A stretch of 64,000 nt of DNA from Orbilia blumenaviensis. Lineage: Eukaryota > Ascomycota > Orbiliomycetes > Orbiliales > Orbiliaceae. The DNA lies in contig JAVHNS010000003.1 of assembly GCA_036872755.1 (NCBI GenBank), positions 1,178,001-1,242,000 on the forward strand, in the 5' to 3' direction. Below, in pieces: positions 10,343-23,836 of this stretch (position 1 is the first letter of the stretch; every line of letters starts with the position of its first letter). The notes under the pieces were generated by a model. The model saw nothing but the letters and a program-made list of their open reading frames with translations, did not search any database and was not told the DNA's origin. A program made the position numbers and the translations under genes.

Positions 10343-12990
10343 ATGGAAGGCCTCAAAGCTACATTCGCAAAGTGCAAGGCCGAAGGCAGAGTTTGTTCTT
10401 CCTGGGAAGTTCGCAATCAATATCCATGACTAACACCAACTGCTAGAATGCCTTGGTCGCCTATGTTACGGCTGGATACCCTACCGTTGAACTTTCGGTC
10501 CCCATTCTCCAGGCTTTACAAGCCGGCGGCGCTGGTACGATACTGGATTCAATTGCTGGGCAATGCGTAGTAGCTTACATGTCCCGACTCAGATATCGTC
10601 GAACTCGGATTGCCGTTCACTGACCCAATTGGCGATGGTCCAACGATCCAAGGCTCAAACACTGTATGTTCTTTGCCTAGTACCATTCATCGAAGAGTGC
10701 ATGCTGAATATATATTGTTCTAATGATAGATTGCCCTCCAAAACAATGTCAACGTCCCTACCGTCCTCAGCATTACGAAACAAGCCCGAGCCGCCGGTGT
10801 CACGGTTCCTATCGTCATGATGGGATACTATAACCCTATGTTGATTTATGGCGAAGAGAAATTAATAAAAGACTGCGCTGAAGCCGGTATCAATGGCTTC
10901 ATTGTGGTCGATCTACCACCAGAAACAGAGGCTTTGCAATTCAGAGACCACTGTGTTAAGGGAGGGTACGCACAATGGCTTTCCATTGCAACAAGAGGAC
11001 AGTTTACTGATTTGGTCTGAACATATAGTTTGAGCTACGTCCCACTTGTGGCTCCTTCTACCTCGGAGGGGAGGTTGAAGAAACTGTGCGGGATCGCGGA
11101 CAGCTTTATCTACCTGGTTTCCCGTATGGGTGTTACTGGTGCAACGGGCAAGCTTAATGCCGACCTACCAGATCTCATCAAGAAAGTTAAACTTGCTTCT
11201 GGAAACAAGCCGGTCGCCGTCGGGTTCGGCGTTAGCACTCGAGCACACTTCCAACTGGTTGGGGCCACTGCAGAAGGTGTGGTCATTGGTAGCCAGATCG
11301 TGAATATCATCCGCGAAAACCCAGGAAATGAAACTTTGGCACTTAGGAAATACTTGTACGAAGTTCTCGGAAGATCGGATTTGGGAGATCTTACAAAGCC
11401 TACTGGTGAGAATGTTACTTTTGCAAACGGCGAGAGCAGAGCTGTCGACGGGTCGAAAGTCACGGTAGATGGTGTTATTAGAGAAGGACCGTACGGTACC
11501 GAGCCTGGACTGGCAGACCAAATCGAGGCGCTGAATATGGAGCATCCGCCACATCCCGAGGTAAGTAGTATTAGCAACCCATTTTACTGTTTCACTAGCG
11601 TCTAATATTTATCCATGTTTAGGTTCTACCCTCGAGAATTGGTGAATTCGGCGGCCAATACGTCCCTGAAAGCTTGGTGGACTGCCTCATCGAGCTCGAA
11701 AAAGGATTTGATGAAGCTGTCAAGGACCCTGAATTCTGGAAAGAATTCGAATCTTACTACCCCTACATGGGCAGACCGGGACACTTACATCTTGCCCCAA
11801 GACTCACCGAGTTTGCTGGAGGTGCCGATATTTATCTTAAGCGTGAGGATTTGAATCATACTGGGTCCCATAAGATCAATAATGCTCTTGGACAAATGCT
11901 CCTTGCTAAACGCTTGGGCAAGACAAGAGTCATTGCCGAAACAGGAGCGGGCCAGCACGGTGTTGCTACTGCTACCGTAGCTGCTAAGTTCGGAATGAAA
12001 TGTACTGTGTACATGGGCGCTGAGGATTGCCGAAGACAAGCTTTGAATGTTTTCAGAATGAAGTTACTCGGTGCTGAAGTTATTGCTGTTGAAGCCGGCA
12101 CAAGGACTTTGAGAGATGCTGTCAACGAGGCCTTAAGAGCTTGGGTCGTGGATCTTGATACTACACATTATATCATTGGATCCGCAATTGGACCGCATCC
12201 TTTCCCTACAATCGTCAGAACCGTAAGTTGCGCACCTTGCCACAGCAGGGCGGTATTTAAACTAACAGCGAGAATAGTTTCAAAGTGTCATTGGCCGTGA
12301 AACTAGGGAGGGCATGTTGAAGCTCACTGGAAGGCTCCCAGATGCGGTCGTCGCCTGTGTTGGTGGCGGTAGCAACTGTGTCGGCATGTTCTATCCATTC
12401 CAGGATGATAAAGATGTCAAGCTGTTGGGTGTTGAAGCAGGTGGGCATGGTGTCGATACAATGATGCACAGTGCTACCTTGGTTGCTGGTCAAAAAGGTG
12501 TCTTACATGGCGTCCGAACTTATATTTTGCAGGATGAGCATGGCCAAGTCCTCGATACTCACTCCGTAAGTCGAAAAACTCCTTTATCGCTCATGATCGA
12601 GTGCTGATAGTTATTTAGGTCTCTGCTGGATTGGATTACCCTGGAGTCGGCCCTCAGCTTTCGCAATGGAAAGACGAGGGAAGAGCAGAGTTCATCGCCG
12701 CAAACGATGAGGATGCTTTCGAGGGTTTCAGGAGGCTGTCCCAGACTGAGGGCATCATCCCAGCTCTTGAATCCTCTCACGCTGTCTGGGGAGCTATGGA
12801 ATTAGCAAAGAAGCTGGGTAAGGGAAAGAATATCGTAATCTGTTTGTCAGGCAGAGGTGATAAGGTATGTTGGAATTGCTCTCGATTCAGGTGCGAGACT
12901 TTTACTAATGATGTTATACAGGATGTCCAGAGCGTGGCCGAAGAATTGCCAAATCTTGGTCCTAAGATCGGATGGGACCTCAGGTTTTAA
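10343..12990 (+). CDS. TRP5: Bifunctional tryptophan synthase (alpha-beta fusion)
   Basis: The nine exons are 10343-10390, 10447-10534, 10593-10663, 10730-10965, 11029-11560, 11623-12222, 12278-12565, 12619-12864 and 12922-12990, giving 725 aa in consistent phases. It catalyses the last two steps of tryptophan synthesis: indole-3-glycerol phosphate to indole, then condensation with serine. The N-terminal alpha domain (about 1-260) carries the catalytic Glu and Asp in [19 protein letters not shown] linker ([20 protein letters not shown]) leads into the beta domain. That has the PLP lysine in [14 protein letters not shown], the [10 protein letters not shown] loop, the GGGSNCVG phosphate-binding loop and the C-terminal CLSGRGDKD. 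This is the usual fungal alpha-beta order. Intron 1 has a weak donor (GTTTGT), but the junction restores [16 protein letters not shown]. It neighbours another amino-acid gene, ARG8. Confidence 0.98.
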
Positions 12991-13739
12991 CTGGTGGAAG
13001 TTCTTATGCCAGCTAATTAAAGCTTCATCTAGCTACGCATCCTGAATTTGCACAGGATATGGGATGCGCGAGGATTGATACTTCTATTCAATATTATAAT
13101 TATCTACCATATGTTCAATTGTTATAGTAGGCAAATCCAAATATTAATAGATGCTTGAGCTTGATCAATCGTCGTGTCAAAAGGCCGAATTCCAATATCT
13201 TTGGGGCCGCTTGGGCTCAGAAATTTGTCCCAATTCTTTAAACTATGAGTCATATGAAAGAGCTGCACGGTTCCGCTACCCCGATCTCGATTTCCATGAT
13301 ACCTTTTACGGTGTTGTAATTATAAATACAACTCCCCTCGTTAACGTATACAGGGGAGCTCGGGGAAACTCCAGGACCACCCATGAAATGTAAGAAAAAT
13401 CTGCAGGGCGTCTCACAGTTTTACCCGGCCTAGCGCATCGGCGCCGCGGCCGGAGTAGCTTGGTTTCCTTTGCGGGTTTTTCAGGGCCGCAAAAACAAAC
13501 ATTCGCTGCCTCTAGCTCGATAAGCAACCAACGACCGGCTTCTTAACATGCGAGTATTAGTCACAGTCGATTCTCCGTCATCAGTTCTGTTCCGTCGATT
13601 GTTGTTCTTTCGGGTCGCGGAGGTTACCTGAACCTCTTAATATAATCTTCGTTTTGCTTGATCAATTGATTATTCCATTCTTCAATCTACGTTCAATTGA
13701 GTTGATAGTTTAGAGGGAGCCTCAACAAAAAATTCAACA
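12991..13739. other. Intergenic: TRP5 3' flank and ARG8 promoter
   Basis: There is no gene here. It holds a perfect Gcn4/CPC1-type site (13245-13253) and a near-match TTAGTCA around 13559. A GC-rich patch lies at 13430-13480 and a long T/A-rich leader precedes the ARG8 ATG. Confidence 0.5.
13245..13253. promoter_or_regulatory. Gcn4/CPC1-type site upstream of ARG8
   Basis: A second perfect ATGAGTCAT in the window, 487 bp upstream of the ARG8 ATG and 255 bp past the TRP5 stop. It is the same element as the one upstream of TRP5, so both neighbouring amino-acid genes may respond to the cross-pathway control activator. Confidence 0.65.
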
Positions 13740-15266
13740 ATGTCTGCCCTCCGATTGTCGATATCTTCAAAGCGCGCTCTCGGAAGATTGGCCACCGCAG
13801 CGCCTCGGGGTCAATTGGCTGGGTCTATCATCAGACCGGCGAGTACAGCTTCACAAGCAGCTCAATCGGCCGAACCTGGAAACGTATGTCGCACCCTCAA
13901 TTCAACATATCATACTGATATAGCAAACGCAGATGCTAATACAAGAATTCCTATGATAGACTTCGGCCCAATTTGATGCCAAAGATGTCATTGCTAAAGA
14001 GGCCAACTACATGGTTGCGACATACTCCCGGCCAAATATCATGTTCGAAAGGGGAGAAGGCTCTCATCTGTACGAATTCAAAGCTATACTTACTATGTTG
14101 TCGCTTTGAGTTAAGCGCTAATCAAAAATAATAGATGGGACACGAACCAGAAGAAGTATCTCGACTTTACCGCAGGTATCGCCGTTAATTCCCTCGGACA
14201 TGCAGACAAAGGTGTCACCAGCGTCCTTGCAGAACAAGCGCAGAAATTGATCCACGTCTGCAACCTCTACCACAATCCATGGACTGGCGAGCTGTCCCGC
14301 CTCATCATTGATACCACCCGAGCATCCGGCGCCATGACTGACGCATCCCGCGTATTCATCTGTAATTCCGGTAGCGAGGCAAACGAAGCCGCCATCAAAT
14401 TCGCCAGAAAAGTTGGAAAATCTAGCGGAAATGAGAAAAAGATTGGATTTGTGTCCTTTCACAACTCTTTCCATGGACGTACTATGGGCTCTTTGAGCGC
14501 TACGCCCAATGTTAAATACCAGAAGCCATTTGGGCCAATGGTCCCTGGATTTCAATATGGAAATCTTAACGATGTGGCTGCAATTCCCGAGCTGGTTACT
14601 GAGGAAACTTGCGGTGTGATTGTAGAGCCAATCCAGGGTGAAGGAGGTATTCACGTTGCCACTGAGGAGTTTCTGGTCGCTTTGAAGAAGAGGTGTCAAG
14701 AAGTTGGGGCTGTATTGATATATGATGAAATTCAGTGTGGGCTTGGAAGGACCGGAGAGCTATGGGCCCATGGCGCTCTGCCAAAGGAAGCACATCCTGA
14801 TATCATGACTACAGCAAAGGCACTGGGTAACGGAGTTCCTATTGGAGCTACAATTGTCACAGAGCAGGTTGCTGAGAAGATTGTCATCGGAGACCACGGA
14901 ACGACATTTGGTGGGAACCCGTTGGCGGCCAGAGTCGCACATCATGTATTCGGCAGACTATCGTCTAAGGAGATGCTGAAGGAGGTACAAAGGAAAGGAG
15001 ACGTGTTCAAAGCTCAGCTGGAGAAGATCAAAGCGAAGTACCCCGGTTTAATATCAGAAATCAGGGGAAGGGGTTTGATCATTGGAGTACAATTGACCCA
15101 AGATCCAGCGGAGATTGTAACTGAATGTCGGGATAAAGGACTGTTGATCCTGACGGCGGGCAAGAACACTTTGAGGATCGTGCCGCCGTTTGTCATTACT
15201 GATGAGGAGATTCACCAAGGTTTGGATATCTTAGAGGGTATTTTTGCAAAGGTTGCTAAGAATTAG
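13740..15266 (+). CDS. ARG8: Acetylornithine aminotransferase, mitochondrial
   Basis: The exons are 13740-13883, 13960-14069 and 14135-15266, giving 461 aa. This class-III PLP aminotransferase converts N-acetylglutamate semialdehyde to N-acetylornithine in arginine synthesis, in the mitochondrial matrix. The first ~45 residues are rich in Arg/Ser/Ala with no acidic residues, a typical import presequence, which explains the extra length over the mature enzyme. Family blocks: YSRPNIMFERGEGSHLWDT, FTAGIAVNSLGH, the PLP-phosphate loop CNSGSEANEAAIKFARK, FHNSFHGRTMG, EPIQGEGGIH, YDEIQCGLGRTG and the Schiff-base lysine in TTAKALGNGVPIGA. The alternative would be ornithine aminotransferase, but the overall pattern and the N-terminus fit Arg8 better. 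The promoter carries a perfect Gcn4-type site. Confidence 0.95.
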
Positions 15267-15935
15267 GGTATATTAATGGGGTTTGTAACTTAAAGAAATT
15301 TTGTATCGGCGCTGGAATCTTTTAAGCATGCAGCAAAATCAAAACTTAATAAGGTCTGATATTTGTCTGTACATTGAATGGAGATACCTAAGGTCCACCG
15401 AGACTGGAGATCCCCATATCTCTTGTGTATTCGCATCAATATAAACGCATCACTCCGAACTGAGGTAAGAATTGACCCACGTAACTATAGATGTAGTCTC
15501 CTATATAGGAGAAGTGTCGTTTATTACAGACTGCTATAGGCGTATTGCAAGAAAACTCAAGATTTTATAACTCAACGAGGGCATACATTAGTAAGGGTTA
15601 CAGCATGAGATATCTATAAATCAATAATATAAAAAGATGTAGGGATAGTTTGGTTTCAAGACTAAAGGCAGAGCTTGTATATATAGGTGACCATAAAATA
15701 GATAGGATTGACCTTTCCTAGCTCTGGTTACGAGGGTGTGCATTATCAAGCTGTCGACAGCTGTCAGTATTTTGTGTTGCAGCCCATCTCCAACGTCGCA
15801 CAAGAAAAGAAAAAAAGAGGTTTAGTAGGATTGCAAACGTTCGACGCGTCCTTCGCAACTTCGTCCTCTAACCATCCTCCAACCTAAAAAAATCTCCATC
15901 GCTATACTCACCTAAGTACCCAAGATCGCCGAAAA
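15267..15935. other. Intergenic between ARG8 and RVB1
   Basis: AT-rich spacer with no supported gene. The last 120 bases are a C/A-rich leader before the RVB1 ATG. Confidence 0.5.
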
Positions 15936-17450
<1,515 letters not shown>

Positions 17451-20400
17451 AGAAGACAAACTTGGGACGGATGGCAAGTCGAAGGAACTCGCATATCGGA
17501 TGCAGGCTTATTTTCATTATTATTATAACTGTGGGGTAATGCTGACGAATTCATGCTTTGTTATTTTCTTATATTTCGCACAAAATTCTGCACGGGTTGG
17601 AGTTTTTTTTATGTCCTGTGGAGGATCAACTTTATGCGAATCGGTGTGGAGGAGGCTCTGTAAGCGCCATCGGCTTAACTTACCGGTTGCTTGCAGGGAA
17701 GAAATAATTTTGCGGCTGTACATATAGTCGGAATTTCCTTTCCGTTTCGCCATTTAGACCGAATAGAAAGCAATCGTCCAGTATTCCTTCGTTGTTTCAG
17801 TATTACTTAGCAGAGGGGCTGTGGCGGTGAGCTGCCGTTTGCATTGACGTCTGGAAGCGAATTTAACGGGAAACAAAAGCTTAGCCTCCAGGTCGCAAAA
17901 CTAGAGTCGTGCCTGCGATGGAGGGTGGAGATCCAAGAGAAGCAAGCGGTAAGTGAGAAAGAGGCGAAGTGGTCTCTGATGGGAAGACACCAACGCCATG
18001 GTCCAGGGACCAGTCTGATATCACGGCTTGCCGAAGCGAGAATCTGGGGGGCCACATCAGATATACGAGGTTGAATCCGAATCTTCTTATTTGCCTGTAC
18101 TTGGACGTAGGGTAGCATGGTGTTAGACCCGTCCCCAATCTCGGGACGCAGACACACCATTCAACATACCCATCATGCAAAGGGGCCCTAGTGTATAAGA
18201 GCGTTGGAAGGGGCCGGACCTGGCTTCCCTGACCAATTAACAAAGATATGATCATTTCGGGATTGGTACAGGTTAATGATCTAAAGTTAGTAACTGACCG
18301 GCGGCAAAGGAGCTGTGAAGCTAACCCAACATCAACATTAGAACTTGGTGTCTGTCGTCTGTGCCGCACCGACACAGCGCGCGGGATTCACCGCCTCAAC
18401 ACTGCTCTTTTTCTATGTAACATGTGCTGCACAAGCTGAGGAATTGGGATTAGGATATCACAAAAACGGACAGTAACTGTCTGCCCATCTGCCAAACAAA
18501 CTAAACTGAAGGAATGGGATGGAAAAATCACTCACGCCGAAATTGCAGTCGAGTCAAGTCAAGTGAGTTGGAAGACGCAATGAGGGCAAGTCCCAGAAAC
18601 TCGGATCTGGTTATATGCCAGTTGTGTTTTGACCTCGTCCCAAGGATCGATCTGGATTCCTGGCTGGCAACACAAAATCGACAACCACCAACGTTAGACG
18701 TTGGTTGCAGCTACTGCACACATCCCGTTGCTATTGCCAATTGCAACTGGCGTGGTTTTCTGCATATCGATATCACCCTGTTACGACCGGATGATAGATG
18801 TGGGTTTTGATAGCCTTGTGGCGGAGTTAACCCTCAGCGGCTCTTTTCCTTTTTCTCTATTTTTTTTTTTTTTTTTTTTTTTCCTCTCAAATTCTGTTGC
18901 CCTCGTCTGCCATCCCTGCCGTCCCATTCGTCTTACTAATTTGGTTCCATCGATAACCACAATGTTGGATTTGAATTCGCAATTGATATCGGAACGTTCC
19001 CACGTGGCTCGCTATATGTTGCAATACATACGAACGGCGATTCTTGAAACATATGTATCCTGCTGCATCTTCATTACACAACATTGCTAAAAAGACTGTG
19101 GATCTTATGAAGCAAAACGGGCTTGCTCGCATTCCAGGGTCCCCCTGACCTCGGGCTTGTAATTGAGAGCTACCTAATAGATTCGACCCAGTTGCGAGGA
19201 GCTTGCAGCCAGTCCTGCAGGATGACCTGTAGTGGATGGTAGATGTCGGCCATCTTTCCACTCGCACAGGGGTTTACATACGGTCGATGTCTATATTGTA
19301 CGCAACCTGATTCCGAAAAATCCTGACCAAATCGACCCATGTCTACAAAGAGCAAGCTCGAACATGAGTAGGTGAGCTCGATGCACAGTTTGGGAGCCCT
19401 TCTTCGTATCCAACTTCCTGCAATCCAATGGCCAAAGGCACGGTTAGCCCTACCAAGACGCATGTGTGCGGCACAGCAACTAGTGCTAACGTTCTAAGAG
19501 CCAGGCTAGGTTTCTAGAAAATAATATGATATACGCTTGCTGCAGTCCATACTTTGGTTTTATTGGACAGTTGTCTACAAGTATCACATAACTCTCCTGT
19601 CATTTCGAATTTCTGAAATACCAATAATGCAGGTTGATTGGGGGTGTTTGGAAGAATTTCTCGGTCTATATTATCTCGCTCCCTGTCGAAAGTGCGTCTC
19701 GATCCACTTTTTGGCCAATTTACCGACAGCTTGGTACCGACTGACCTAGCGCGAGACCGCGAGTCTAACAGGTAACCGTTTTTAGGTTGGTCCGAATCAA
19801 ATTTGCTGCCAGTTGGAATATCTTTCCAATTGTCTAGCTCCAGTTGTTTTGAGAAATATATGAGTTCTGGTCTGGGGCGAACCCGGTGCCCTACCTGCGA
19901 GACATCCATCTCAGATCAGGCATCGCCTCCCCGAAAACCCTTCCTTAATCGCCCGTCCACTAAGCACTTACCGCGTCTCAGTTCGTCTATTCGACTGCGG
20001 TATGCACCTAAGTCTTGGAAAGAAAAAAGCAAGCACATCCGTCAATCCATTTCTGCTAAAGGCTGGAAATTGCATTTGATTTGGGGGGTTCTCGTGACAG
20101 CTGGAACAACTTGTAACAACGACTTAAGTATACACACATTTAACCAACTGAGAACTATTATTCGAATTCCGGCTCAATAATCTGAAATTCCAATGCAGGT
20201 GTGAGCGGAGCAAAAGATCTTATCAGCCGCGCAGGACGGTTCAGACGTTTATAGCGTTAAAGGTAGTGCACAAGAGGTCAGGGCCATGCCGCCTGGCACA
20301 CATGTGGAGATACATACTTATATGTATGCACAAGACCCAAACCGTCATAGCTACCTCTACAATTTGCCGTCTGATGACCTTTCTGTTTTGAATCCAACTC

Positions 20401-21148
20401 ACGGTTTCTCCGAAGCATAAGCTACGATTACAGGCTATTCTGTCTAACACAACCCTACCAAGGTGCACCTCGATCAACCAGACCGGGATAGTAGCAGCTG
20501 CAGCTATAGCTTCCAAGTTCGTCCGTTTTGAGGCGGTTATTGCCAGTCTAGCCTAGGGATTGTCTTGAACGCCAGTAAGTTCCCTCGCCTACTTCTTCGT
20601 TTTGGATCTCCCTGGCCCGTTCAGTTAAGTGGATAGCAGACGTGGCGTCACTGTGCCTTTACGCGGCACAGCACTTGCCCTAATCCTAGTACTGTGTACC
20701 ACGGTGGAAACAAAAGAGAACAGCCACTTACTTACTGTCTTGGGATGAGATTTATTGGATTTCTTACTGACCGCAGAAGGCTTAACATCCAAACTCGAGC
20801 TCGCACCTACTTTGTGGTGTCTTGCAAAAACAAAGGTACATGGCACAAGTCGCTGAAAAGACAATTGTATTGTTCTATATACGAAGGCTGCGGCGTGCTT
20901 GCTCCTTTTGTCCCGTTTGTGACTGAGGGCAAAGAAAAGGCCCAATTTACCCACTTCTTAGACCTCTGCTAGAGCCAGGTTTTTCTTTCTCTCCTTTGCC
21001 TCGATATTCCCAGATATACCACCCTTCGCCATACTATTGGAAGCTTCTTTGATATCAGATCCCTTCCTTCGTGTTAGATACACTGCCCCAGTTCTGATTT
21101 TCGCTGCTTCTTCCCCTTATATGCAAGTTATATTGTTACTACTCTCAG
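17451..21148. other. Intergenic desert between RVB1 and the HMG-box gene
   Basis: These 3.7 kb hold no gene I can support on either strand. Open frames are short, overlapping and without recognisable domains. There is a run of about 22 T at 18860-18882. The final ~180 bases before the HMG-box gene are pyrimidine-rich and look like a promoter or leader. Long upstream regions are common for fungal regulators, so part of this may be the HMG-box promoter. Confidence 0.4.
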
Positions 21149-23503
21149 ATGGGGTATATATTCACTCAGTTGTTCGATAATTCTCACAAGAATTCTATTA
21201 TACCCCCCTCAGAATATATCGGTCAAAATCAAGCCCACGACATCCGGCTCCAGGAATACTATAAATTCCCAAAACTTTATCGACCGTCAGAAGTCGCGAA
21301 TGGAATGCCACCTAGGAGCATACAACCGAAACGGGTATCAGAATCTCAGATGTCTTCGTCTCACTCGAGTCCGCCTCCGGCGCACATTTGCCTATGTCAG
21401 CCAACTCCAAAGATTCCAAGGCCTAGAAATGGTAAACCGCGAGCTCCTCTTTCCCGAACTTCAAGTTCGAAAATACAACCCCCCTGCATACCTGTTGTGA
21501 TACTTTTTTTACCATCTGGGGAGACCCAGTCGAATGAAAGAGCGCTAACCCGGGTTTCGATGTTGGATTTTTGTTTCCAACAGCGTTCATCTTGTTCCGC
21601 CAACATCATCACTCCGCTGTCATGGCCCAGAACCCTGGCAAGTCGAATCCTGCAATCTCGAAGATCATAGGCGACATGTGGAAGAACGCGACAGAGGATA
21701 CCCGTAAAGAATGGCAGAACCATGCTGACGTAAGTGCGCTCATTTTTCCTGATGGAGCTCGTCGTTCTATAAAATTCCTCGTTTCTATTTGTGTACCTTC
21801 GAGCTTGTCTGTGGACTGACTATATCGCTCTGCCATTATAGGAAGAAAAACGGCAGCATATGGCTAGATATCCGGACTATCGGTACCAGCCCCGGCGGTC
21901 AAACAAAAAGGGAGGTAGCGGTTCAACTCGAAGTCCCAATGACGCGGCCGGCGAACCGTCTCGATGTTCGAGGTGTGGTGGCAGAACTGGTGCCTATTCG
22001 ATATCGGAATCATATCCCATCCTGCCCATTCCAACAGTTTCCGCACCTACCATGCCAGGTGGGCCGTCGAGGAGCGGTTCTCTCCACGGTTTACTAGGCC
22101 CATCATCGTCGCCATTTGGTCGGCAACCGAGTCCTGGGGATCACAAGCGGAAACGAAGCGATGAGGTGGGCTACCACCATGGAGCAGAAGCTCTATTACA
22201 ACTTGGCTCGCATGAACGAGACTACCCATCAAGAAGTATGGCTCCTCCCACCTCCACTACTATCACCACTACCATAAAGCCTCCAACTCCACCAGAAAGA
22301 GACAAAATAAAGGATAGAAACCCACCTAGGTCCCTGAAGAGGAGACGGATAAGTGAGATAATCGCTTTAAAACAAGAAAAACATGCACAAAACGATATAC
22401 ATCTTTCAAGTTCTAGCAATCCTAAAGTTAACGCAATTACGTCTCGGACAGCTACATCCCCAGCTATGAGCTACCAAAGCGACCTCCCGCTTGCAGGGGA
22501 CCGGCGGGCATCCGACCCAGCGAATTACCGCCAACTACAACAACGACATGAAACATCATCCTTCTCCCCGGAATATCTGGAGCCTCACCACTATTCTAGT
22601 CCACATATGCACCTACAGCAAAGGACACCAACGGGACCAGACCGTCCGCAGCCAACAACTTCAACACCAACATTGCCGGGTGTCGAAAAAATCCAACAAA
22701 TACAACGAATCACACGACCGTTGTCGAATCGATCCCTCGCTGCTACTGGCGGACCCAGCCAATCGCCATTGCTATCCTCGACACTAGGAAGAACATTCTT
22801 GATATCCGTCGAAGTCGGGGATAGTAGACTAGCAGCTGAGCTCTCATTCATTTTACATTCCGAACTGCTGGAACGATTTAGAACCGTTGCAGTTCACCAA
22901 CTTATGGATATCACTGAATGGCGGCAATTTTTACAACATTCTGGCACTGCAGGCCCCGAGGATCTGGCATCAGACTACCTTCGTGCCGTTGCTGCCGCTA
23001 GACGACAGTTCGAGGCTATCGTCATGAACGCCGCGGTTACACACGAACACAGCGTTAGTGGGGGACTCTCCTCGGGTTCTTCCGCGTCCTCAGTTGCATC
23101 GCCATGGGATCAACGGGATAACAGGCAACCGCTAGGCCCTCCAGGAGCACAGTTTCGAACGCAGCCACCGCTCATCATATCAATCTTACAACAGTATATA
23201 CTTACGCATTCGGCAACTGCTCGACGGCGGCTCTCTCCGAACGGGAACGTGAGTCCCGTTTATACATCAGAGTGGTGCATTGACGTTTGGCGGGGTAGTC
23301 CTCGGCCGAATGTTACTATCACAATCAGATCGGACGATCCGATGGGTGCAGTCCGAGTTGAAGATCCGGCTCTTGGACTGATCAGTATGCCGTCACCCAC
23401 CGGTAATGGCGGTTTGGGTGGGAAGGCATGGAAATCGAACATAATCAGAAGGCTAACCTTTGAGGTTACTGAATTTATTACGAATCGATATGGAAGCGTT
23501 TGA
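21149..23503 (+). CDS. HMG-box transcription factor (Rox1/Rfg1-like)
   Basis: The exons are 21149-21431, 21584-21729 and 21842-23503, giving 696 aa. The HMG box (about residues 88-155) spans all three exons: KIPRPRN at the end of exon 1, then AFILFRQHHHSAVMAQNPG and SNPAISKIIGDMWKNATE in exon 2, and EEKRQHMARYPDYRYQPRR in exon 3. A sequence-specific DNA-binding role is expected. Just after the box is a CxxC-type motif, RCSRCGGRTGAYS, of the kind that follows the box in filamentous-fungal Rox1/Rfg1-like proteins. The rest is low-complexity (Pro/Ser/Thr/Gln) with basic patches at KRKRSD and SLKRRR that could be nuclear signals. The conserved intron inside the HMG box recalls mating-type HMG genes, but no mating-locus neighbours (SLA2, APN2) are present. 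Intron 1 is 152 nt and intron 2 is 112 nt, longer than the local norm. Confidence 0.87.
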
Positions 23504-23836
23504 GTTTATTGTTATCGGTTTTCACTGTTCTTCTTTTTTTAGTCCAAAACTTCTAACTGCAAGCAATATGCTATTCGGTTTTTGATATTTATCATTATCT
23601 ATTATAATATATCCGTTCTTTACGATCTATAGATGGAGGGTATTTGGATGTATATATTTGGATTGTGTTTTCGGGTTTTCTATACAGCATCTACGAACGA
23701 CATGTATGGTGCGATAGTTGATAGTAATCATCCACTCGCAATTATTTCAAACATAATCGTATAATTAATCGACTAATATTTCCCCTAAATCCCATTTTCA
23801 AAGGCCTTGCAAGCGAATCCTTATTGTCCGAAAGAA

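Noticed and set aside
21149..23503. HMG-box gene as a mating-type (MAT1-2-1) locus
   Set aside because: The box and following CxxC motif resemble Rox1/Rfg1-like regulators, and SLA2/APN2 or other MAT neighbours are absent.
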